A DNA stretch of 64,000 nt. Origin: Limnoperna fortunei (taxonomy: Eukaryota > Mollusca > Bivalvia > Mytilida > Modiolidae). Location of the stretch: the NCBI GenBank assembly GCA_944474755.1, contig OX104123.1:21781083-21845082 (forward strand), written 5' to 3'. The position numbers and the translations under genes are program-made. Each line of letters starts with the position of its first letter. Within the stretch, counting starts at the first letter, position 1. Under the pieces are notes generated by a model. It made no database searches and was not told where the DNA came from. It saw only the letters and a program-made list of their open reading frames with translations. Of this stretch, positions 7,901 to 19,900 are shown in pieces.

Positions 7901-10900
7901 TCTGTGACGAAATATAAACATTACATAGTGTAACAAAATAATTAAAACAAAGTAAATTTAAAAACGCACACACACAATGACTTTAAAAAAGCATCTAGCG
8001 TTTCAAGGCGCAAGTCCGTATTTTGAAAGCGGAAAACGTCTAGTCTAAAGTTATAAATGATAAATGGAAATCCCCCCCCACCCCCCCCCCACGAAAAAAA
8101 TCTATCACTAATGCATCTTTGACGGCATATAAACATCACATAGTGTCATTTTATTAAAAAATAATTAAAGAAAGAAATTAAAAAAAAACCACACACACAA
8201 TAAATTCACAAAATATTTGACATCGCATGTAAAGGCGTACATCTCGTATTGGTCTTCGAAAAGTTTTAAAGCGAAAAAGCGAGAAACACGAAAAACGTGA
8301 ACGCGAAATCGTAACATTTTTCCACTTCGCCTTTTCGCGTTAGCATTATATGTATGTTTGAAGTTTGTTTAACACTATTTTTAAAAAATTATATTAGTTT
8401 ATATAATATGACGTCGAGTGTTTATTGGGAAGAGCTGGAGTACCCAACGAAACAGCAAAGTTTCGACAGGAAAACTGGTGCTCTTTGCAAATTTATAGGG
8501 TTGTGTCGAGCACACCATCTCGCTGTTAGGATCAAACATACAACTTGGTAATCAATAATAGGTTACTGCTACCTTAACCTCCGAGGTCGGGTCGTGGTTT
8601 TTTTTTATTGTAAACGCTTAAAAAGATCATTGGTCGTGGTTTGATCAGTTTTTTTCTTTGCCACAGTTCCTATGAATTCCGGTGTATAAGAATAAGATTT
8701 ACGACAAAAGCGAAAACATCTATTTATATATTTTATTAACTACCTCATAGTGTCAGATGAATTTACACAAATTAAATAAAGAATAAACTTATGTGCCACA
8801 GTTCCTAAAAATTCCGCTGTATAATACTGAATAAGATTCACGACAAAAGCAGAAATATCTCACTGTGTCACATGAATTTACAGAGAATTCAATCTCAAAT
8901 AAAGAATAAGGGGCCTCGTTGGCCGAGTGATCAAGGTAGTACAAGTCTTATGTTGATTGAACACTTTAAATCATTGTACATACCCTTGTCAGGGAGCATT
9001 CATGCGGGGGTGTGGTGGGCGAGACCCGGAATTTTGCAAAAGCATAGATAACGGGAGGAGTTCGTCTACTATTGATCACGTGGTCTGTCAACACAGAGAT
9101 TGTGGGTTCGATTCTCACTGCAGGCAGGGTGTATTCGACTCCAATCTTAATTGACAAGGATTTTCCTACCGCAGGTCGGGGGTTTTTCTTCGGGTACTCC
9201 GGCTTCCTACCACAATAAAAACACCATTCAAACAAACAAACAAATAAAGAATAAACTACTGTGCCACAATTCCTAAGAATTCCGGTGTATAATACTGAAT
9301 ACGATTTACGACAAAAGCGGAAACATCTATTTATATATTTTATTCACTATCTCATTGTGTCACATGAATTTACACAGAATTAAATCTCAAATAAAGATTA
9401 AACTATACTAACAGCGTTTGTATATCGAAGCTTATGAGTTAAAAATGCGAACATGTAAGCGTGATACGAAAATCAATTTTGCTTTCGCATTTTAGCCGTC
9501 GCAATTGTTTATTTTACGATTTCTTTTAAAGTCATTCTACAATTAATGATATATAAGTATAAACGGTTTCCTTTGAATTGGGAAATACTTGAAATTGGTT
9601 GATAGTTTAACAGAGCTGCCAAGCGCGTCCTAAGCTGGCAGACATGGGATGTTCTCCCGTTATTTATATTTTTTTTTTGGGGGGGGGGGTGGTTCAGGTC
9701 ATATTAAAATTGCCGCGAACCATAGTGACATGTTTAGAGAGTGTCACGCTCCTTGTACGAAAAAAAAGTAAATCTTACTCCCCAACCCATGCCCCATATT
9801 TTTCAAAATTGCCCTTTTGTCCATCTTTCTCTAATTGATTGAAGGAGCCGAGTGGTGATGTTAGTTCATCAACTATTGATCACGTGGTCTGTCAACACGG
9901 AGGTTTCGTGTTCGAATCTCACTGCAGGCAGGGTGCACTCGACTTAATTGAAAGGGAGCCAGTTTTCCTACTGGAGGACAGGTGTTTTATCCAGGTATTT
10001 AACTTATTCTCGTTATGAATAGAGCTGAAATACTCTCGCTGAAAGAAAAGCAAACAATCAATCAATACAATAAGTTATTGTTTAAATTGATTGATTGATT
10101 GATTGATTGATGTTTAACGTCCAGCAAGCAATATTTCAGCTATATTCAGGACGTGAACAATTTTATAAATTGATGATGTTTAGTAATTAGAAAGTTGGCA
10201 TAGAAACAACCCTGTCGAAATATAGTAAAACTGTAATCTCACACAATAGTATGAGGGTATATACACATAAAAATAACGTGATTAACATAATAAAATATGA
10301 AATAACAGCATAGTTATGATACAAGATTATATTTTATTATACAAATTAATTTCTGTTAAGAACTGTAGAATTTTGTCGCCAGCGACAGTTGTAAACAAAT
10401 TAAAGTAAGAATCCACAGTATAAAAACATTCCCGAATGTGGGCCACATCCACACAGTCCATCAAGACATGCCTGATTGTGTATGGACAGTTGCATAGCAC
10501 ACACTCGGGTCGTTCATCGTTATTTAAAATATAACTATGAGTCGTCCTGGTATGACCAAGACGACACCTGGTTATAACAACTTGGTCTCGACGACTTCTA
10601 AAACAATTAAAATTATTTTTGTGAAGTAGTGGCTGGATCTCATGAAGTTTGTTATGAACCTCTAGATACCAACCACTCTGCCACAAACGAGAAATATATT
10701 TAAAAATTAATTCTTTAAAATCAGTAAAAGGTATGGCACAATTAATAATATTGTTATTCAAGGCCTTTTTGGCCTCCTCGTCCACGACTGTGTTCCCATG
10801 GATTCCCACATGGCTTGGGATCAAGAAAAACACAACCTCTTTACCCAAAGCTACAAGGGCTTTGTAAATTTGAATAATTTTTAAAATATTAGGGTTCATA

Positions 10901-13900
10901 ACTTTGAAGTTTTCAATAGCAAGAAGACATGACAGAGAATCGGAGCAGATAATAAATTTGTGCTCGTCTGACGAAGCAGCTATTTTCATTGCAAGAAGAA
11001 TAGCTTGCGCCTCAGCAGTAAATACAGATGAGGCAGACGGGAGACGACGAGTTTCAACACGCTCTCCGAAGACAGCGGCTGAAGCAACTTTATCTTCGTC
11101 TTTTGACCCGTCTGTATAAATAGTACTATAATCAGGATAACACGATTTAATTTCTGCAAAATGTTGTTGTATTATTAAATGGTTTGTGTCGGACTTTTTA
11201 TATTTTCTTAGATCATAAATAAATACTGGTTTGGGGTTTAACCAAGGAGGATTATGTGGAATTTCAATAGCAGCAATTTCATCTAAATTTATACCAGAGT
11301 TGTTCAAATGAGGTTTTATTCTGATTCCAAAAGGTTGAATTTTATTTGGATGTTTTTCAAAAATATTTTCGTAAAGAGGTTTGAAAACACAGTCGTGGGC
11401 CGGGTTGCCAGGATACGCCTTCAATTTGGTTGCATATTGCAAAGCGAGCTTAACTCTTCTTTGATACAAAGAAGGCTCGTTTGCTTCTACATATAAACTA
11501 TTTACAGGTGTGGTTCTAAAAGCTCCAAGACATAGTCGCAATCCCTGATGGTGTATAGTATCAAGGATTTTGACATACGACTTGCGAGCAGAACCATAAA
11601 TAAAACAACCGTAATCCAATTTCGATCGAACCAGCGATCTGTAAAGATTCAGTAAAACATCGCACTCAGCACCCCAGTGGGCACTGGATACGACTTTTAA
11701 AATATCTAATGCTTTAAGGCATTTATTTTTTAACATTTTGATATGGGGTAGAAAGGTTAGCCTAGAATCAAATATGAGACCAAGAAAAGTAGTTTCTTTT
11801 ACAATTTTGATAGGATTATTATATAATTTTAATTCGGGGTCAGGATGCATCTTTCGTTTATTACAAAAATGCATCCCAACGGTTTTTACAGTGGAGAATT
11901 TAAAACCATTCTCCATTGCCCATTTCTCTATTCTATTTAAACATAACTGGAGTTGACGTTCAATATTATTCATGTTTTTTCCTCGGTAACATATGAGGAA
12001 GTCGTCAACATAAAGAGAACCATCAATATTATCTTTCAAAACCTGAGCAAGGCTATTAATTTTGATACTAAATAAAGTGACAGAAAGGATGCTTCCCTGA
12101 GGAACACCCATTTCCTGTTCAAAAGGGTCAGATAAAGTAGAATTGACCCTAACTTTAAATTCTCTGTCAGATAAAAAGTTTGAAATAAAGGTAGGAAGTC
12201 TACCTTTCAACCCCATATCAAAAAGATCTTTTAAAATACCATATTTCCATGTTGTGTCATACGCTTTTTCTAAATCGAAAAAGACAGACACAACATGCTC
12301 ATTTTTTGCAAAGGCGTTTCGAATATACGTTTCGAAACGTACAAGATGATCTAGGGTACTTCGCCCTTGTCTAAAACCACACTGAATATTAGAAAGTAGA
12401 TTGTTGGATTCTAAAAACCAGACAAGGCGATCGTTGATCATCCTTTCCATGGTTTTACAAAGACAGCTTGTGAGGGCTATAGGCCGATAGTTGGACGCTT
12501 CCGAGTGATCTTTTCCTGGTTTTGGAATAGGCACAACAGTGGCCATTTTCCAAATAGATGGTAAGTCACCCGTTTCCCAAATGTTGTTAAGAAGATTTAG
12601 AAGACATTGGAGAGAAGATTGTGGTAGATGTTTGAGAAGTTGATAATGGATGTCATCTGGACCACATGCTGTATCGTGAGATTTGTTCAATGAAGTTTTT
12701 AGCTCTTCCAAAGAAAAAGGTTTATTATAATCTTCTAAATTTTTTGACTGGAAATTGAGCTTTGATTTTTCTTTTTGAATTTTGATCCGCTGAAAAGTGG
12801 GATGATAATTTTCAGCAGATGAGTGTGTTGCAAATGTTTCGGCCAATTTATTTGATATGTCTGACTCTGATGTTAACAAGTCTTGTCCATCCTTTAAATG
12901 ATGGACATTTACTTTACTGTTTTTACCTTTAATTTTACGAATCATGTTCCAAATGTTATTCATGGGGGTATGGTTATTCAGTTTAGAAACAAAGTTACGC
13001 CAAGACGTGCGTCGTCTTTGTTTCGTTACCCTGCGAGCTTTCGCTCGAAAAATTCGGAAAAGGTTAAGATTATTTTGAGTTGGGTGTTTATTAAAGCGTC
13101 TTTCGGCCTTTTTCCGGTCTTTAATAGCGTCCTCACAGCTGTCATCGAACCATGGTTTACTAGGATGTTTTGGATTTGTCGAGGTCTTAGGAATAGTTTC
13201 GTCAGCAATTGAAATAAGTGTTTCATTGAATTTTAAAATTGGATCAGAAATAGTTTCAAAAGTATCCGAGTTAAGTCGCTCTATACAGAGTTGTTCAAAT
13301 AGAGGCCAATTGGCCTTGCCAAATTTATACCGAGCGACTCGTTCTGTGTTTGAAGAGTGTAAAGATTCCAAGATAATGGGAAATGATCACTGCCACAGAG
13401 ATCGTCATGGACTTTCCATGAGAAATCGGGCAACAGAGAAGGATCTGCTATTGTAAGATCAATAGCCGAATATGATCCATTCCCAGGATGTAAATATGTA
13501 TTTGATCCATCATTAAAAATACACAGATCTTCCTGATTCATTAAGCCTTCAATAATTTTACCTTTATCGTTTATTGTGTTACTGCCCCATAAAGGGTTGT
13601 GTCCGTTGAAGTCCCCAAGTAATATATAAGGGGCCGGAAGCTGATCAGTAAGATGTTTCAACTGATTTAAATTTAATGAAGAATTTGGAGGGATATACAC
13701 AGAGCATAAAGTAATTGTTTTGTCTAAAGATATTCTAACAGCAACCGCCTGAAGATCAGTGTCGAGATCTACAGGGCTATGTAGAACTTGGTCTTTTACA
13801 AGAATGGTAGAACCGCCAGCAGCTCTATCATTCTCGTCTACATATGTGCTGTATATAGAGTAGTTTTTTAAAGATATGTTATCACTTCGTTTTAGGTGGG

Positions 13901-16900
13901 ATTCTTGGAGGCAAAATGCAACAGGAAGAAAGGCTTGAACTAATAAAGTAATTTCAAGAAAATTAATCTTAAGACCTCGACAATTCCATTGTATTAATGT
14001 ATCCATTATGGTCTGCGAATAGGGGAATAGTTGACAGTTTTTTGGGGCTATTCCGCCGGTTTCTGCTGGGGGACCTACTTTTAGATCCAGTATCTGGGGG
14101 TAGTGTATCCATGGGATCGCCCCAGATAGTAGTGTCTAGATGATCTAGACTTCCAAACCTGTTGTGGACCTTAATGGGATCTCTCAGCAGTTTTGGAGTA
14201 CGATCTCCTTTTTGATTTGAGTTTTTATTTGAATTTGAATTGGAGTGATTGAGAGGGTGTTGAAGACGTAGTAGATGCCGAAGGCGTAGAAGTTTGAGAT
14301 GCCGAAGTTTTTCGAGAGGATGTAATTATTTTATCAGTGGTTTGAGCCGGTAGTCTTGTTGGGTCTTTTTGATCTATAGGCCAGGTGATCAAAGTTTGCG
14401 TTTCTGATGTTACATAAACGCGTTTGGTCACACTGGCGTATGATGTGGCAGAAGATGATGGATTACTCGCCGAACTGTACTGACGACGAGCCTCAGGGTA
14501 GCTGATGTTTTTTTCGATTTTTAATTTTTGAATGTCCTTCTCTTTTCTAAAGTGTTGACAGTCTTTTGAGGAGGACATGTGGGCTTCACCACAGTCAGCA
14601 CATTTAGGAGTTTTAGTACAGGTAAAGCCCTCATGTCCTGGCTCTGCACATCGAAAACATACGAGTGATCCCCTACACTGTCCTTTTCCGTGTCCGAATT
14701 TCTGACATTTAAAGCAGCGCACAGGGTTGGGAATGTATGCGCTCACTTTAATGTTTTGGAGACCGATTTTGATAGATTGGGGGACAGTTGGGGTGTTGAA
14801 ATTCAGAAGGAAGGTGTTCAGTTTAACCTGAACACCTTGTCTGTTGGCAATAAATCTTTAAACTTTTGTAATTCCCTGAGGTTGCAATTCCGTGCAAATT
14901 TCCTCGTCAGTAAGTTCGGCGAGATCATCGTCACGATAATGAATGATTCCTTGACTTGAGTTTAATGTCCTATGGGGGGAGGCCGAAATTTCTAAATCTA
15001 TAATTTTGGTTAATTTAAATAAGTTCAAGGATTGGTGTTTTTTGTTGCATTCAATGAGAAGAGCACCAGATTTCATCTTGGTGACATTCTTGACATCTCC
15101 TGCACAACCTTTTATCAATTTTTCAATAACGAATGGAGAGACTTTAGTTATTGGTTTACTAGGATCTTTGCTCGATAATACAATAAATCTTGACCAGAAG
15201 TCTTCCTCAACCATTTCTTCAAGCGGCAAGTCATTTTTTCTTTTTTTTGGACCATTTTTTATTTGTGTTTCAGAAGCCATGATGAGAAGAATGCGGTTCA
15301 CCACCCTTGTCACCCACCCGCCACGGAGTGCCAACAGGGGCGATGCTTGGTCTCTGCGGATAACCAGCAGAAAGCATCGGGTGTTCCAAGGGTGGTATAC
15401 TCAAATAGATGAATTTCTTCACGAACGTAAGCTTCGTGCCAGAGTTAACTGGCGAAACAACCGTTCGAAACTCTGTCTACTTGATTGACCCATGAGCCAC
15501 CGCCTTCTTAACAGCTTGTAACTGAACAAGTTTTGTAGTAAGATTTACAAGATATGATCAAGTGATCAGAAGAATGACGACAAGCTTGTTAAGGGCTCGG
15601 CATGACCAGCCGATTGACCGAACCGGGTCCATCCGGTCTCCCGTCTAGTTGAAGTCAGGGCCAAAGTGGTGTATTGAAAATTAAACCCGCTGACCCGCAC
15701 TAATGGATGCAGCAGAGAGTGATCTCTCAACCACCAGGATCCCTTCCTCCACCATCACGGGTTGCAACACACGGCAAACATGTCGCCTCTATAAAGCTGA
15801 GGAAGCTTTGCCCTTCAGCCACCGCCTTCTTTGTGAATCCTTAAAGGAAGCTGTCTATCAACTGGTTAATACATTTCATGGAATAGTTTGAAAAGAAATA
15901 AATGTAATAGAAAAGCTAAAATGAGAAGGATTCACAAAGGACAAGACGTGACATGCCGATTCATCGAAGTCAGGGCTAACTCGATTTCCCGTCTAGAAAA
16001 AGTACGGGTTCAGTAGGTTATCGGGACCGTTTACCCGGCCTACTGAAGTCCCGTCCTGTAATCGACACGGGTCGCAACACACGGCAAGTGTTGCCTCTGT
16101 TAGCAGACTCTTACTGCAGGCTGAGGAAGCCGTGGGCTTATTCTCCTGTGCCCCGGGTCCCACACGGGGTTTGTTTAAATTGAATGACACTCTTTTAAAG
16201 GCAAGTTTTGACATGGTTCTGTTTCATCGACATCATGACACTGTAATGACAATGTTAAGACCTAAACAATTTATTACGTTTTGTTAAAAAAATTACTATT
16301 TCGTACTGAAACATGTGTCTATCTGTAACACATTTTTACGCTTAACCTCAGTATTCGCAGACAATTCTCCCCGGCGTTATTGGGGCCTAGGTGGCTGATT
16401 GGTTAGTCATCTACTAGTTGTCACATGCCTGTCAACAGGTTGCCGATTTTCGAACGACTGCAGATAGGGTGCCCCCGACTCCACTTTAATTGACAAAAGA
16501 CTGTCGGTTTTTTACCTGTACTCCGGCTTTCTCCCACCCCACCCCCAATAAAAAATGGACGCCATGAAACAGATGGAGCAATCCAGCGTAATTTATGTAT
16601 ACTTTTCTAAACAAATTTTATTGCCTGTCCAATAAAACCTGCGACAAGAATTGCTGTATATTTTACAATACAACTTTTGTTTAGTAAACAATGCGTTTTA
16701 ATTGACAATGATTGTTTAACAGTTGAACAATTGTTATACACAACAGTTTTATAATTGTATTTAAAATGTTGTAGACAAAATAAAAACACGCAGGCATACA
16801 TTTAAGTAACTAATAATGATGTCAAAAAGAGGCCACGTTCTTTCCTAAATGTGAAATAAATCTGTTACTAATTGGGGGAGTCGGATCGGCTTAATAAATG

Positions 16901-19900
16901 ATAAAAAATATACATGTAACAGGTCGCAAAAAATCACGAGTAGCGGGAATAAAAAAAAGATAATCAATAATAATGGATTACGAAAAAAAAACATTTACCT
17001 CTTCGTTACTGATGTGCCTTAAATAGGTTTACAGGACTCGGTTCCCTGATATGTCCTGCTTTAAAAAAATGTGCTTAATTATATAATATAAAGAAAAAAA
17101 TTTTTCTTTAAATATGTTTATTTATTCATTTAGAACGAGACATTGTATTAACAATTCTTTTAAACGCATGTTTTTATTTTATTATAAAAAAGATATAATA
17201 AATGCATATATTATATACAAATGACGCCGCAGAATCCGTTTTATCTTTAAATTATTAATTTATACGAATCCGTCAATAAACTAACCGATTTATGCATATA
17301 ATTAAATGACGGATTCTGGATCGCACTGATTGGACTGATCGCACTGATCGCTGACGGTTACCAAGGTAATGACGAATTCATAATTTTTGACGGATGTCGT
17401 CATCATCAATCAGTCAGCGATCCGTCAGCGTTCCAAAATCCGTCAGCAATCAGTTATCAATCAGTCAAAGTGTTGCGTTTACGGGTGCAAGTACTGTACA
17501 GCTATATTAATGATCAGTTCAATGACATTTTATTACGTATAAAGTAATTGGAAGGAGCATATAATGCATCCTTTTTAGCGTTCTCCTTTTCAAAATCTAC
17601 AGAAAGTCTTTTATGCACAAGGAGCATGTAACTCTCTAAACACAATATGGTCCGAGCTTCAGTTTTTATAATCATAACAAGACAACCTCCGCTCTGGAAG
17701 CCCTCATGTGCTGATGATTCAGTCGAGCGTTAAGAACACTCTCAGTGTGGCCCCAGAGAAAAAAGGGAACAACAAACTTTAAACGACATGCAATGTGACA
17801 ATGTATAAAATGTCGTGCTGATCGCGATATTAAGTTCTCCATTTGTTTTAAAGCTTTACCCGATTGCTCAAACGACATGGAAGATCCACCATTTAACTCC
17901 ACATGTAGATGTAATAATCAAACGACAGTTGTTGGAGGGAGAGGCGAAATTGATTGTGCTGGTAAGTTTTTCATAATTTTTAGCTATGCTGCCTAAGATT
18001 GCAAGTTTATAGAATACGACCTATTTTTCGTTTTATTGGAACACTTATTCTTCTTTCTAAATAACATGTCATGAAAACTTAAATATTTTAAAATGATAAA
18101 TTGATTACTTCCTATCCAGCGAGCAGTATTGCAGCAATATAGTGATCAGGTAAAACACACATAATCAGTTGGAAATGGTTGTTGGCTAACGGGAAAAGAC
18201 ATACAATGTATTTTGATTGATTGATTGATTAATTAATGGTGTTTAACGCCCGAGCAGCAATATTTCAGCTATATTCGGGCGATGAACATGAAATGAATGA
18301 TCAAATGAACATGAAATGATGATGAATGAAAATGGGATGGGACACAAGGAAAAATAGGGGTAACGGATTTTAGATTGCCACTGGCAAATGGGAGGATGGA
18401 TAGGGTCGGGCAATTCAGCCTCCTGTGGCGGGAACGAAATCCCTACTCATAGCGAATACTACAGCAGCGTTCTTTAACGTGCGAGGAACGTGGTATTTTT
18501 CCCAACACGGTCCACTAATATGGTTTGCGGTCAGGTTTTCCGTATTATGGCCTGACAACCCCAGCTTGCCAGGGGTACCCCATTCAACCACCTGGGGCAC
18601 ACATCCCAGTCGGTCTTTAGACAAACCGACCTGACACGCCGGTCAGGGTACTGGGCGCTATTTAGTCGCCTTTTACGACAAGCTAGCGCGACTGCGGTCT
18701 ATTCTACAATTCTATTAACGGTTCTACAATGTATTTTGGTCAGTGTTATAAACCTATTTAGTTTTGAACTACTTTAACATACATAACTTTAACATACATT
18801 GTGCTAAGCATTCTCCAAACAGGCTTACTACTATGAACTCGGACCATGCTTTCCGTATTGTATTGTAACTTTTTAACCCTCTATCAAAAAAAAGGCGCAC
18901 ATTATCCACCATCGGAGCGTTCCACACATCAAACGTGATTTGAGACGATTTTAGCTTAAAGTTAGGCTAGCAATATTTATACTTGTATTCGAAACGAGAG
19001 GGCCTCCCTTAGCCGCCACCTGGGGGCGCGCCTTGCAGATCTGTGTGTCGAAAATTGTATTGAACAAAGTGGAAATTCCCTTTTATTCATATTGTTTATC
19101 TTAATTATTATTTATTTACTTCAGATATTAGAAGGAAATCTGTAAGTATTGTTCGTCTCATTTGAAGCGCAATACGCTAGGTGGTTCATTTCTCATGTAT
19201 GTTAATGTAATGTAATTATATTTTTATTCTAATGATTTTTTTTTGTACTTCTACACATTTTAAATGCGTATGCTTTGTAATTAAAGGTCGCTTTTTAAAA
19301 TCAGCTTAATATTTAAATTTCGATTTCATATTAAATTTTGATTCTTTAGTAGTTGCTTAAAAGTAAACCACAGAAAATCTTTGCTTTTAGATTACTGCAA
19401 ATACTTGATTATTCTAATGTATATAAATTGTAGAATTTGTGTTGTTCGATTAATGATTGTGCAGCTAACGAATGCTGTGCGGTAGCTGCCCCTGGGAAAG
19501 CGGTTGGAGTATGCAGAAGACTTGGATCGACAAACGAAAGTAAGTTTATACTTCATACTCATAGATTGTTCATCAATTAGGTTTGTATTTAAGATATCAG
19601 ATTTTGTTTGAGTGGTGTGAAAAGCCGCTTTCAGCATTGGAGTGGAAGACGTGTACCAAGAGAAAAACCCTACCTTCGGAAAGAAAACTGAAAAACCTAT
19701 ACAATTTATTTAACTCGAAAACACGCTGCCTGCTTTAAGTCTCGAATTTTAAAACTATCAAAAACCAAATAAATCCATAATCTTGTTACGCATCTGTGAA
19801 AAATAAAGAAATAATTTAGTCTACATCCGCCGTGACGTCATCTATTTGAAATGCAGACAATGATTGCAAAATTTATTTAGTGTATCCTCAAAAAAACGTT

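Larger units (their letters stand above)
10091..16170 (-). mobile_element. Full-length non-LTR retrotransposon (I/Nimb-like, RNase H-bearing)
   Basis: About 6.1 kb, flanked by the 13-bp duplication TTGTTTAAATTGA at 10078-10090 and 16171-16183. Order on the minus strand: 5' UTR with two structured modules, ORF1 (gag-like), ORF2 (endonuclease, reverse transcriptase, RNase H, zinc motif), and a short 3' UTR ending in GACGTTAAACATCAATCA repeats. The RNase H domain and the C-terminal Cys/His motif place it in the I superfamily; Nimb is the likely clade in molluscs. One stop in ORF1 and one frameshift in ORF2 show that this copy cannot make its proteins, yet its ends are intact, so it is recent. 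Confidence 0.9.
7288..17498. mobile_element. TA-flanked terminal-inverted-repeat DNA element, non-autonomous, with nested insertions
   Basis: Left end TA|CAGTACTTG at 7290 and right end CAAGTACTG|TA at 17496. The inverted termini also share ACGCAACACTTT internally. Removing the element and one TA restores the usual family B motif (AATAT-TA-CAGCTATATT), so it inserted into an old family B copy. Without the LINE it is about 4.1 kb, with no transposase-like frame. TA duplication and CAGT ends fit the Tc1/mariner group, but the long subterminal repeats are unusual and the superfamily stays open. Confidence 0.65.

Noticed and set aside
18415..18624. 69-codon frame repeated at 22428-22637
   Set aside because: Both lie inside copies of the family C retroelement; similarity is due to the repeat, not a protein.
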